Source of the DNA: UBA4285 sp050944355
GTDB lineage: Bacteria; Bacillota; Clostridia; Lachnospirales; Lachnospiraceae
Direction: 5' to 3'
Length of the DNA stretch: 46,010 bases
NCBI GenBank assembly: GCA_050944355.1
Contig: JBMNQX010000012.1
Span: 1 to 46,010, forward strand
Below, one piece after another: positions 14,872 through 23,225 of this stretch. The notes under the pieces were generated by a model. The model worked only from the letters and a program-made list of their open reading frames with translations, searched no databases and was not told where the DNA came from. Both the position numbers and the translations under genes were made by a program. The first letter of the stretch is position 1. Each line of letters begins with the position of its first letter.

Positions 14872-16164
14872 ATGAATGCTTACATTATAAAAGGCGGCGA
14901 ACCGCTGAAAGGATCGGTTCCGATCGCCGGGGCGAAAAATGCGGCACTGGGAATTCTGGCGGCCGCAATTATGGCAGATTCTACGGTTACCATCGAAAAT
15001 GTACCGAATGTCCGCGACACCGGCGTGATGCTGCAGGCGATCGAGGGAATCGGCGCCAGGGTCCAGCATGTTTACAATAATTCCGTGCAGATAAACGGCA
15101 CGGGTATCAACAGTATCGACGTGGAGTACGACTATATCCGCCGGATCCGCGCATCCTATTATCTGCTCGGCGCGCTTCTGGGCAAGTATCATGAAGCCTG
15201 TGTGGCGTTCCCGGGCGGCTGTGACATCGGCAGCCGGCCGATCGACCAGCACCTCAAGGGCTTCCGGGCCCTGGGCGCGACGGTGGATCTGGATCACGGC
15301 ATGATTTACGCAAAGGCGGAGCATCTTCACGGAGCTCACATTTATTTTGATGTCGTCAGCGTCGGCGCGACGATCAACCTGATGCTGGCGGCCTGCATGG
15401 CTGACGGCTACACAGTCCTGGAAAATGTCGCCAAAGAGCCGCACATCGTGGATGTCGCGAACTTCCTGAGCGCCATGGGCGCGGATATCCGCGGCGCCGG
15501 AACCGATGTGATCCGCATCAACGGCGTGAGAAGGCTGCACGGAACGACGTATTCCATCATTCCCGACCAGATCGAGGCGGGGACGTTTATGGCCGGCGCG
15601 GCGATCACGCACGGCGATGTCACGGTACTGAATGTGATTCCGAAGCACCTCGAGAGTATTTCCGCGAAGCTCGCGGAGATGGGCTGCACGGTGATCGAGG
15701 ACGACGAGAGCGTCCGGGTCATCGGACCGGAGAGACTGAACCCTGCCAATGTAAAAACTCTCCCCTATCCGGGATTCCCGACCGATATGCAGCCGCAGAT
15801 CACGGTCGCGCTGGCGCTGGCGGACGGTACCAGCCTGGTGACGGAGAGTATTTTCGAGAACCGTTTTAAGTATGTAGATGAGCTGAACCGCATGGGGGCG
15901 AGAATTCAGGTCGAGGGCAACACGGCCTATGTGAAAGGCGTTGAGCAGCTCACGGGCACGGAACTGGTGGCTCCGGATCTCAGAGCCGGTGCGGCGCTTG
16001 TTATGGCGGCGCTTTCCGCGGACGGCTTCTCAAAGATCGAGGACATCCAGTATATTCAGAGAGGATACGAGGATTTAACGGGAAAACTGCGTGGACTTGG
16101 GGCGAAAATCGAAGAGGTGGATGACGATTATAAGGAAAGAAAATTTAAACTGAGATACGCGTAA
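14872..16164 (+). CDS. murA: UDP-N-acetylglucosamine 1-carboxyvinyltransferase
   Basis: A 430-residue enolpyruvyl transferase catalysing the first committed step of peptidoglycan synthesis: UDP-GlcNAc plus phosphoenolpyruvate. Lys22-Asn23 in GAKNAAL and the catalytic Cys117 in PGGCDIGSRP, the residue alkylated by fosfomycin, are both present, so the enzyme should be fosfomycin-sensitive. GFPTDMQPQ and the C-terminal DLRAGAALV motif are also intact. The start is the ATG at 14872 because MNAYIIKGGEPLKGSVPIAG is the family N-terminus; the longer reading from 14770 covers the promoter region. It is followed after 21 bases by a two-component system. Confidence 0.95.
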   Translation: MNAYIIKGGEPLKGSVPIAGAKNAALGILAAAIMADSTVTIENVPNVRDTGVMLQAIEGIGARVQHVYNNSVQINGTGINSIDVEYDYIRRIRASYYLLGALLGKYHEACVAFPGGCDIGSRPIDQHLKGFRALGATVDLDHGMIYAKAEHLHGAHIYFDVVSVGATINLMLAACMADGYTVLENVAKEPHIVDVANFLSAMGADIRGAGTDVIRINGVRRLHGTTYSIIPDQIEAGTFMAGAAITHGDVTVLNVIPKHLESISAKLAEMGCTVIEDDESVRVIGPERLNPANVKTLPYPGFPTDMQPQITVALALADGTSLVTESIFENRFKYVDELNRMGARIQVEGNTAYVKGVEQLTGTELVAPDLRAGAALVMAALSADGFSKIEDIQYIQRGYEDLTGKLRGLGAKIEEVDDDYKERKFKLRYA

Positions 16165-16185
16165 AAAAGCAGAAGAAGCAGGCTT

Positions 16186-17745
16186 ATGAAGATCCGGACA
16201 AAACTACAGCTGACATTTGTCGTAATGGTTCTGCTCCCCGTGGTCCTGGGAGCAGCTTCGGTCAACTTCGTGTTTCATGTACAGAGCCAGAGACTCAAGA
16301 AAATCTACGATATCGAAGAAGATTTGGACCTGAACTCGCTTGTGTCTCCGATGAATATGCTCTCGGAGATCTCACAGAGCGTATATAAAATTGTTAATGA
16401 GCAGGCAAAGGAGAACCCGGACAATTTTACGGATCCGGAATGGCTTGAGGCGATGGGTGAGACCCTCAGAGACAGACTTTCTTCTGCCATTGTTTATGCT
16501 GACGGCGTGCAGATATATTCCAATTCCAGTCTGACGCTGTCGGATGTTTTTTCTGCTCTTCCGGATACAAAATCATTGCTCTATGATGAGGGTGCCGGGT
16601 ATTATCTGTACGGCGATTCCCCTACGATTATCCGCACAGTGCCTTTTGTGACGTCAAGCGGCACGAACGGGGTCGTTTATCTGATGACGTCAACAGAGGA
16701 CGTGCTGCCGCGAATCCGCAGCATGCTCACGGAAGTTCTGCTGATCATTCTGCTGGTTCTGATTTTCACCAGTTTCATTCTCGATTACTGGCTTTATCTT
16801 TCGATTATCATTCCTCTGGACAGACTGAAGCTTGTCGCGACAAATGTGCGGGACGGCAATCTGGATTTTGAAATCCCCGTGGGAGGCAAGGACGAGTTCT
16901 CCGAGGTTCTGGCGGATTTTGAGGATATGCGCCGCCGGCTGAAAGAGTCGGCCGATGAGCGCCTGAAAAATGACGCCGAGGAAAAAGAGCTGATCCGCAA
17001 CATTTCCCATGATCTCAAGACGCCGCTCGCGTCGATCCGCGGCTATGCGGAGGGACTCCGCGACGGCGTGGCGCGCACGCCGGAGAAACAGAGAAAGTAT
17101 ATTCTGACGATCTGCAACAAGACGCAGGACATGGACCGTCTGATCAACGAGCTGACGCTGTATTCCCGTCTCGACACGAACCGGATTCCGTACAATTTTA
17201 CGGATCTTTCGGTGCGCACGTATTTCAATGACTGCGTGAGCGAGATTTCGCTGGATCTGGACGCTCAGAACATCAGCCTGGAGTACACATATCACCCGGA
17301 GCAGGACATGATCATCACGGCCGATCCGGAACAGCTCAAGCGGGTCGTCAACAACATCATCAGCAATTCTGTGAAATATATGGATCCTTCCCGGCCGGGC
17401 AAGATCCGCATCGATATCTACGACGAAGGTGAATACGCCCACATCGCCATGGCCGACAACGGCAAAGGTATCGAAGCCTCAGCTCTTCCGAAGATATTTG
17501 ACCGTTTCTACCGCACGGACCGCGCGAGAAATTCTTCGACCGGCGGCAGCGGCATCGGGCTTGCCATCGTGCGCAAGATCATTCAGGATCACGGCGGCAA
17601 GATCTGGGCTGAAAGCGTGGAAGGACAAGGCACCACAATGCACATTGACCTGAAGAAAAAAGTGACAGGACCTGCGCCGGCACTTCCTCAGAAAGAGGAG
17701 ACGGGACGGCGCGGCAGACGTAAACGGCAGAGGGAAAAGGAGTGA
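16186..17745 (+). CDS. Membrane sensor histidine kinase
   Basis: A 519-residue two-component sensor. The first membrane segment is about residues 8-30 and the second about 179-210, enclosing an extracytoplasmic sensing domain of roughly 150 residues without a recognisable fold. A HAMP linker (about 211-262) leads to the dimerisation/phosphoacceptor helix with His275 in NISHDLKTPLASIRGY. The ATPase domain follows, with N-box NNIISNSVKY, DNGKGI, FDRFYR and GGSGIGLAI. The C-terminus is a short basic tail (GRRGRRKRQREKE). It overlaps nothing, but only three bases separate it from its response regulator. It follows murA, so a cell-envelope signal is plausible (inference). Confidence 0.93.
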   Translation: MKIRTKLQLTFVVMVLLPVVLGAASVNFVFHVQSQRLKKIYDIEEDLDLNSLVSPMNMLSEISQSVYKIVNEQAKENPDNFTDPEWLEAMGETLRDRLSSAIVYADGVQIYSNSSLTLSDVFSALPDTKSLLYDEGAGYYLYGDSPTIIRTVPFVTSSGTNGVVYLMTSTEDVLPRIRSMLTEVLLIILLVLIFTSFILDYWLYLSIIIPLDRLKLVATNVRDGNLDFEIPVGGKDEFSEVLADFEDMRRRLKESADERLKNDAEEKELIRNISHDLKTPLASIRGYAEGLRDGVARTPEKQRKYILTICNKTQDMDRLINELTLYSRLDTNRIPYNFTDLSVRTYFNDCVSEISLDLDAQNISLEYTYHPEQDMIITADPEQLKRVVNNIISNSVKYMDPSRPGKIRIDIYDEGEYAHIAMADNGKGIEASALPKIFDRFYRTDRARNSSTGGSGIGLAIVRKIIQDHGGKIWAESVEGQGTTMHIDLKKKVTGPAPALPQKEETGRRGRRKRQREKE

Positions 17746-17748
17746 CAA

Positions 17749-18432
17749 ATGAGCAAAGTTCTGATCGTAGAAGATGAGGAATCCATTGCGGACATTGAGA
17801 AGGATTATCTGGAACTTTCCGGATTTGAGGTCGTGATCTGCAATGACGGGACAAGCGGACTCGCGGAAGCTCTGACGGGAAAGTATGACATCCTGATTCT
17901 GGATATCATGCTCCCGGGCGTCGACGGATACGAGATCTGCCGCCGCGTGAGAGAAAAACAGAATATCCCGATCATCATGGTGTCGGCCAAGAAGGAAGAC
18001 ATCGACAAGATCAGGGGCCTTGGCATGGGCGCCGATGATTACATGACGAAACCATTTTCCACGAGTGAACTGGTGGCGAGAGTCAAGGCGCATCTGGCCG
18101 CGTACCAGAGACTGGTGAACAAGCCGGAAAATGATGTGCTGGAGATCAGAGGACTCAGAATCGACAAGACGGCGCGCCGGGTATTTGTCAACGGAGAAGA
18201 GAAGCAGTTCACGACGAAGGAATTTGATCTGCTCACGTTTCTGGCGGAGCATCCGAATCACGTGTACACGAGGGATGAGCTGTTCCGCGAGATCTGGGGT
18301 ATGGATTCGATCGGCGACATCGCGACCGTGACGGTGCACATCAAGAAAATCCGCGAGAAGATCGAGGCGGACACCAGCAAGCCGCAGTATATCGAGACGA
18401 TCTGGGGCGTGGGCTACCGCTTCCGGGCGTGA
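17749..18432 (+). CDS. OmpR/PhoB-family response regulator
   Basis: A 227-residue DNA-binding response regulator. The receiver domain (about 1-120) has the acidic pair near residue 9 (VEDEES), phosphoacceptor Asp52 in ILDIMLPG, the switch Ser/Thr region, and Lys in MTKPFST. The C-terminal winged helix (about 130-227) ends with VTVHIKKIREKIEADTSKPQ and TIWGVGYRF, typical of the OmpR/PhoB group. It starts three bases after the kinase stop codon, so the pair is co-translated, with the kinase gene first. Its targets are not shown by the sequence. Confidence 0.95.
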   Translation: MSKVLIVEDEESIADIEKDYLELSGFEVVICNDGTSGLAEALTGKYDILILDIMLPGVDGYEICRRVREKQNIPIIMVSAKKEDIDKIRGLGMGADDYMTKPFSTSELVARVKAHLAAYQRLVNKPENDVLEIRGLRIDKTARRVFVNGEEKQFTTKEFDLLTFLAEHPNHVYTRDELFREIWGMDSIGDIATVTVHIKKIREKIEADTSKPQYIETIWGVGYRFRA

Positions 18433-18439
18433 GGTATAA

Positions 18440-18469
18440 TTGTATCTGAATTCCAATCGTGATACGATT
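18440..18469 (+). promoter_or_regulatory. Candidate promoter for the proS-cca-glycan run
   Basis: TTGTAT (18440-18445) and TACGAT (18463-18468) are 17 bases apart. An inverted repeat, AATCGT-GAT-ACGATT (18455-18469), covers the -10. This is the only promoter-like site I found ahead of proS, and no terminator interrupts the genes from here to 37644. Confidence 0.4.
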
Positions 18470-18534
18470 ACGCAGTATATACAATAAAAACCGCCTGAAT
18501 ATGTGAAATGTTCAAGGCACAAGAGAGGAACGAA

Positions 18535-19974
18535 ATGGCTGACAACGGGAAATTGGTTAAGGAAATCACCTCTATGGAGGATGATTTTGCCCAGTGGTAT
18601 ACCGATGTGTGCGTCAAGGCGGATCTGATCGCCTATTCGCATATCAAGGGCTTTATGGTGATCAAGCCGTACGGATACGCGATATGGGAAAATATTCAGA
18701 AGCTTCTGGACGCGCGGTTCAAGGCGACGGGAGTGCAGAATGTCTATATGCCGCTCCTGATTCCGGAGAGTCTTCTCGCGAAAGAGGGCGAGCTGGTTCA
18801 GGGTTTTGCGCCGGAAGTCGCATGGGTCACGAGCGGCGGCACGGAGCCGCTGACGGAGCGTCTGTGCGTGCGCCCGACATCGGAGACCGTATTTTCCGAT
18901 TTCTATAAGGATGATGTTCACTCCTACAGAGATCTGCCGAGACTGTACAATCAGTGGTGCTCGGTTGTGCGCTGGGAGAAGGAGACCAGACCGTTCCTCA
19001 GGTCCCGTGAGTTTTTGTGGCAGGAAGGCCACACGATTCACGCCACGAAGGAAGAGGCTGAGGCGCGCACGCAGCAGATGCTGAACGTCTACGCGGATTT
19101 CCTGGAAGAAGAGCTTGCGGTTCCGGTCATCAAAGGGCGCAAGACAGACAAAGAAAAATTCGCCGGGGCGGAGGCGACCTATACGGTCGAGGCCATGATG
19201 CACGACGGCCGCGCCCTGCAGAGCGGCACGTCCCATTTCTTCGGACAGAAATTCGCGGAAGCCTACGGCATTCAGTTCACGGACAAGGACAACAAGCTCA
19301 AGTACGTATGGCAGACGTCCTGGGGCATGACGACCCGCGTGATCGGCGCCATGATCATGGTTCACGGCGACAACTCCGGACTGGTTCTGCCGCCGCACAT
19401 TGCGCCGGTCCAGGCGGATATCATCCCGATCCAGCAGCGCAAAGAAGGCGTGCTTGAGGCGTGCCGGAAGCTGGAGTCCGAACTGAAAAAGGCGGGCTGC
19501 CGCGTAAAGGTCGACGACACGGACAAGAGCCCGGGCTGGAAGTTTTCCGAGCAGGAGATGCGCGGATTTCCGCTGCGCATCGAGATGGGCCCGAGAGACA
19601 TCGCCGCCGGTCAGGCCGTTCTTGTGCGCCGCGACAGCGGAGAAAAAATCAACGCGCCGATCGATACGCTTCCCCAGACCGTCATGGAGCTGCTCGAGAC
19701 GATTCAGAAGGAAATGCTCGGGCGCGCGGCAAAACACAGAGACACGCACACATGGACGGCGAGAAACTACGACGAGTTCAAGGATACGATTGCGAACAAG
19801 CCGGGATTTGTCAAGGCGATGTGGTGCGGTGATCAGGCCTGCGAGGATAAGATCAAGGAAGACACGGGGGCTACGTCCCGCTGCATTCCGTTCCGTCAGG
19901 AGAAGATTTCCGGCGTCTGCGCATGCTGCGGAAAGCCGGCGAAATATATGGTTTACTGGGACAAAGCATATTAA
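18535..19974 (+). CDS. proS: Prolyl-tRNA synthetase, archaeal/eukaryotic-type
   Basis: A 479-residue class IIa synthetase charging tRNA-Pro. It is of the short ProS type 3, which lacks the bacterial insertion (editing) domain. Class II motif 2 is visible in TRPFLRSREFLWQEGHT. The C-terminal extension carries a zinc-type cysteine set (CGDQACEDK, SRCIPF, CACCGKPAKYMVYWDKAY) ending in the aromatic Tyr typical of this type. The start at 18535 (MADNGKLVKE) follows GAGGAAC; an ATG nine codons earlier has no ribosome site. It is followed 27 bases later by cca. Confidence 0.94.
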   Translation: MADNGKLVKEITSMEDDFAQWYTDVCVKADLIAYSHIKGFMVIKPYGYAIWENIQKLLDARFKATGVQNVYMPLLIPESLLAKEGELVQGFAPEVAWVTSGGTEPLTERLCVRPTSETVFSDFYKDDVHSYRDLPRLYNQWCSVVRWEKETRPFLRSREFLWQEGHTIHATKEEAEARTQQMLNVYADFLEEELAVPVIKGRKTDKEKFAGAEATYTVEAMMHDGRALQSGTSHFFGQKFAEAYGIQFTDKDNKLKYVWQTSWGMTTRVIGAMIMVHGDNSGLVLPPHIAPVQADIIPIQQRKEGVLEACRKLESELKKAGCRVKVDDTDKSPGWKFSEQEMRGFPLRIEMGPRDIAAGQAVLVRRDSGEKINAPIDTLPQTVMELLETIQKEMLGRAAKHRDTHTWTARNYDEFKDTIANKPGFVKAMWCGDQACEDKIKEDTGATSRCIPFRQEKISGVCACCGKPAKYMVYWDKAY

Positions 19975-20001
19975 ATCCCGGAATAAAAAGGAGCGTGGGG
20001 G

Positions 20002-21309
20002 ATGGCAGGTGCCGGCAGAACGGCGGCCTCGGATTTTCGGATCTATGTTCCCGAGGACGTCAGGAGAATTCTGGAAACAATTGAAAATGCCGGATACGAG
20101 GCGTATGTGGTCGGAGGCTGCGTGCGCGACTGCGCGCTGGGACTCCCGCCGCACGACTGGGACATTACCACGTCGGCGCTCCCGCTTGACATCAAGAGGC
20201 TGTTTTACCGGACGGTGGACACCGGCATAAAGCACGGAACAGTGACGGTCATGTCCGGCAGTCACGGTTATGAAGTCACGACGTATCGGATCGACGGCAC
20301 GTACGCGGACGGCCGGCATCCGGACAACGTCGAGTTCACGGACCGGCTCTCGGAGGACCTGAAGCGCCGGGATTTCACGATCAACGCCATGGCGTATTCG
20401 GACAGCCGCGGACTGGTGGATCTGTTCGGGGGCCGCGAGGATCTCGCGCGCCATGTGGTGCGCTGTGTCGGCATTCCGTACGAGCGCTTCGGAGAGGATG
20501 CGCTGCGCATGATGCGCGCCATCCGCTTTTCGGCGCAGCTCGGATTTTCCATCGAAAAGGACACGGCGGACGCGATTGTCGATCTGGCAGACAACATAAA
20601 GCTGGTGAGCATGGAGAGAGTCCAGGCGGAGCTGACCAAAACGCTGCTCAGCCCGAATCCGGCGCACTGCAGTCTGTACACCGACATGGGGCTGTTCCGG
20701 AAAATCCTGCCGGAAATCGACCAGGCATTTGAGATGACCCGGCGTGAGAAGACGATCCGGCTTCTTGAGAGCCTGCCGGCGGACAAGACGCTGCGCTACG
20801 CGGGACTGCTGTATTTTGAGACGCCGCAGGCGGCGGTAAAGACGCTGCGGCATCTGAAGATGGACAATCAGACCATCCGGGGCGTGAAAACCCTGCTCAT
20901 TGCCAAGGACATCCACATCGAGGAAAATGAGGCCTCTGTGCGCAGAGCGCTCCACACGTACGGACAGGACGATCTGAAGCTGATCGCGGAGTTTGACGAC
21001 GGAATGACAGCGGCCAAGGAGAAGATAACCGGATTTCCGCTGAGGCGCCACAGGGCGCACCGCCTGGCGCTCGACCGCCTGCTTGAGACGGTCGTATCCC
21101 GGAATGATCCGGTGAATATTTCAGACCTGAACATCACCGGCAGCGACCTGATGGCCGCGGGCTTTGAGGGCCGCGAGATCGGCGAGATTCTGGACAGGCT
21201 TCTGTCTCTCGTCATCGAAAAGCCGGAGCTCAATAAAAAAGAAATTCTCGAAGGTTATGTGAACCGCATGAGCGGCCGTTCTAACATGGGTAAAGGAGAA
21301 AGATCATGA
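20002..21309 (+). CDS. cca: CCA-adding tRNA nucleotidyltransferase
   Basis: A 435-residue class II nucleotidyltransferase that builds or repairs the CCA end of tRNAs. The head domain shows GGCVRDCALGLPPHDWDITTSA with the catalytic Asp pair, HGTVTVM, RRDFTINAMAYS, and the nucleotide-selecting EDALRMMRAIRF motif. The helical body and tail follow. It is essential here if the other tRNA genes resemble the six in this window, none of which encodes CCA. AAAAGGAGCG precedes the ATG. Its stop codon overlaps the ATG of the aminotransferase by four bases, so the housekeeping gene is translationally coupled to the glycan locus. Confidence 0.95.
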   Translation: MAGAGRTAASDFRIYVPEDVRRILETIENAGYEAYVVGGCVRDCALGLPPHDWDITTSALPLDIKRLFYRTVDTGIKHGTVTVMSGSHGYEVTTYRIDGTYADGRHPDNVEFTDRLSEDLKRRDFTINAMAYSDSRGLVDLFGGREDLARHVVRCVGIPYERFGEDALRMMRAIRFSAQLGFSIEKDTADAIVDLADNIKLVSMERVQAELTKTLLSPNPAHCSLYTDMGLFRKILPEIDQAFEMTRREKTIRLLESLPADKTLRYAGLLYFETPQAAVKTLRHLKMDNQTIRGVKTLLIAKDIHIEENEASVRRALHTYGQDDLKLIAEFDDGMTAAKEKITGFPLRRHRAHRLALDRLLETVVSRNDPVNISDLNITGSDLMAAGFEGREIGEILDRLLSLVIEKPELNKKEILEGYVNRMSGRSNMGKGERS

Positions 21310-22529
21310 ACGTTCCTTTTTCACCGCCTGATATAACGGAAGCAGAAATACAGGAAGTGAGCGATGCTCTTCGCTCGGGATGGATTACAACCGGCCCCAG
21401 GACCAAAGAGCTGGAAAAAGAAGTGGCGGCTTTCACCGGAAGCGCGAAAGCGGCCTGCCTCTCTTCAGCCACTGCCTGTGAAGAGATGGCGCTGAGACTT
21501 TTCGGCATCGGAGAGGGCGACGAAGTCATCGTTCCTGCCTATACCTACACCGCGACGGCGGCAGCCGCCTGCCATGTCGGCGCCACCGTGCGCATGGTCG
21601 ACTGCGCTCCGGGCTCGTTTGAGCCGGACTACGACGCCATCGAATCCATGGTAAATGAGCGCACGAAGGCCATCATCCCGGTTGATCTGGGCGGCGTGAT
21701 GTGCGATTATGACCGCCTGCGCGATATTGTTGAAAAGAAAAAGAGCCTCTACCATCCGACCGGACGGTATCAGGAGGCGCTCGGACACGTGATGATTCTC
21801 GCCGATTCCGCCCACGGATTCGGCGCATCCCGCGTGCTTGAAAATCCGATCTACGGCGGCGGAAAACAGCTGGTGAAGAGCGGACAGGCGGCGGACGTGA
21901 CGTCGTTTTCGTTTCACGCGGTCAAAAACTTCACGACCGCGGAGGGTGGCGCGCTCACATGGCGTCCTCTGCCCGGGATCGACGACGAAGAGATCTACAG
22001 GATGCTGATGCTCATGACTCTGCACGGACAGAGCAAGGATGCTCTGGCGAAGACAAAACCGGGCAGCTGGGAATACGACATCGTCGGCACCTGGTACAAG
22101 TGCAACATGACCGACGTGCACGCGGCCATCGGTCTGGCACAGATGAAGCGGTATCCGGGGCTTCTCGCCCGCAGAAGAGAGCTGATCGGGCGCTATGAGA
22201 AAGGACTGGCGGGCAGCGGCGCCGAGGTGATGAAGCATTTCAGAGAGGGAGTCACCTCTTCCGGCCATCTGATGATTGTGAGAGTTCCGAAACTCGACGA
22301 GGCCGGGCGAAATGAGCTGATCATCCACATGGCTGAGGACGGCGTGGCCACGAATGTACACTACAAGCCGCTCCCGATGCACACAGCCTACAAAAAGCTG
22401 GGATTTGACATTCAGGATTTCCCGAACGCGTATGATCAGTACCGCTGTGAGATTACACTGCCGCTGCACACAAAACTGACGGATGAGCAGAACGATTATG
22501 TCATCCGTGAACTGCTGAAGTGGATATAA
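21306..22529 (+). CDS. DegT/DnrJ/EryC1/StrS-family sugar aminotransferase
   Basis: A 407-residue PLP-dependent aminotransferase that aminates a keto-sugar nucleotide. The PLP lysine is Lys207 in FSFHAVKNFTTAEGG and the cofactor Asp is Asp167 in ILADSAHGFGA. The opening PFSPPDITEAEIQEVSDALRSGW and DEVIVPAYTYTATAAA are family hallmarks. With the 4,6-dehydratase downstream it would convert UDP-4-keto-6-deoxy-GlcNAc to a 4-amino sugar, comparable to PglE or WcfR (inference). It begins within the cca stop codon and is six bases from the phosphoglycosyl transferase. No N-acetyltransferase of the PglD type is present. Confidence 0.88.
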   Translation: MNVPFSPPDITEAEIQEVSDALRSGWITTGPRTKELEKEVAAFTGSAKAACLSSATACEEMALRLFGIGEGDEVIVPAYTYTATAAAACHVGATVRMVDCAPGSFEPDYDAIESMVNERTKAIIPVDLGGVMCDYDRLRDIVEKKKSLYHPTGRYQEALGHVMILADSAHGFGASRVLENPIYGGGKQLVKSGQAADVTSFSFHAVKNFTTAEGGALTWRPLPGIDDEEIYRMLMLMTLHGQSKDALAKTKPGSWEYDIVGTWYKCNMTDVHAAIGLAQMKRYPGLLARRRELIGRYEKGLAGSGAEVMKHFREGVTSSGHLMIVRVPKLDEAGRNELIIHMAEDGVATNVHYKPLPMHTAYKKLGFDIQDFPNAYDQYRCEITLPLHTKLTDEQNDYVIRELLKWI

Positions 22530-22535
22530 AACAGT

Positions 22536-23225
22536 ATGAGACGCTTCGAAGATCTGCCGGAAGACATGCGCACGCCGGAGGTAAAAGAATATTACGACTG
22601 TCTGGCACCCCGGCGCGGGTACCGGTTTTTGAAGCGCGCGTTCGATATTGTGGCAGCGGCTGTTCTGACGGTGATTCTGGCCATTCCGATGGCCGTCATC
22701 GCCATCCGCATCAAGACGAGTTCCCCGGGGCCTGTCTTTTTCCGGCAGACGCGGGTGACGCGCTACGGAAAAACGTTCCGGATTTTCAAGTTCCGGACCA
22801 TGGTGACGGATGCCGAGGCAGTCGGGCCGCAGGTGACCGTGGACGAAGATCCGCGCGTCACAGCCATAGGACATTCGCTGCGGGAACACCGGCTTGACGA
22901 GATCCCGCAGCTCTTTAATATTCTGGCGGGATCGATGACATTTGTCGGGACGAGACCGGAAGTGCCGAAGTATGCCGCCGCGTATACGCCGGCCATGAAG
23001 GCGACGCTTCTGATGCCGGCCGGTCTGACGAGCCGCACGAGCATTGCGTTCAAAGACGAGGCGAAAATGCTGGAGGCGGCGAAGAGTCCGGAAGAAGCAG
23101 ACCGGATCTATATCGAAGAGGTTCTGCCCCGGAAGATGAAGTACAATCTCGAAAATCTGAAAAACTGCGGCGCAAAAGAAGATCTGCGCGTGCTTTTTCA
23201 GACGCTGGGAGTTGTTGGTAAATGA
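22536..23225 (+). CDS. Undecaprenyl-phosphate sugar phosphotransferase (monotopic)
   Basis: A 229-residue monotopic phosphoglycosyl transferase (bacterial sugar transferase family, PglC/WcfS size class). It moves a sugar-1-phosphate from a UDP-sugar to undecaprenyl phosphate, starting glycan synthesis at the inner face of the membrane. It has a single re-entrant helix at about residues 34-57, an SSPGPVFFRQTRV motif, FRIFKFRTM, and the catalytic Asp121-Glu122 in RLDEIPQLFNIL. VGTRPEVPKY is also typical. It lacks the four-helix N-terminal domain of WbaP/WcaJ proteins. It overlaps the next gene by four bases. Adjacent to an aminotransferase, it probably uses an amino sugar (inference). Confidence 0.9.
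   Translation: MRRFEDLPEDMRTPEVKEYYDCLAPRRGYRFLKRAFDIVAAAVLTVILAIPMAVIAIRIKTSSPGPVFFRQTRVTRYGKTFRIFKFRTMVTDAEAVGPQVTVDEDPRVTAIGHSLREHRLDEIPQLFNILAGSMTFVGTRPEVPKYAAAYTPAMKATLLMPAGLTSRTSIAFKDEAKMLEAAKSPEEADRIYIEEVLPRKMKYNLENLKNCGAKEDLRVLFQTLGVVGK

Noticed and set aside
18433..18534. A T-box riboswitch upstream of proS
   Set aside because: The leader is under 110 bases and lacks the T-box sequence and terminator stem. Only a promoter and a short dyad are visible.
17479..21060. A 1193-codon open frame on the minus strand opposite the kinase, regulator, proS and cca
   Set aside because: It is antisense to four clearly conserved genes. GC-rich codon bias on the plus strand keeps this frame open. 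The product has no domain, is unusually rich in Arg, His and Leu, and has no ribosome site.
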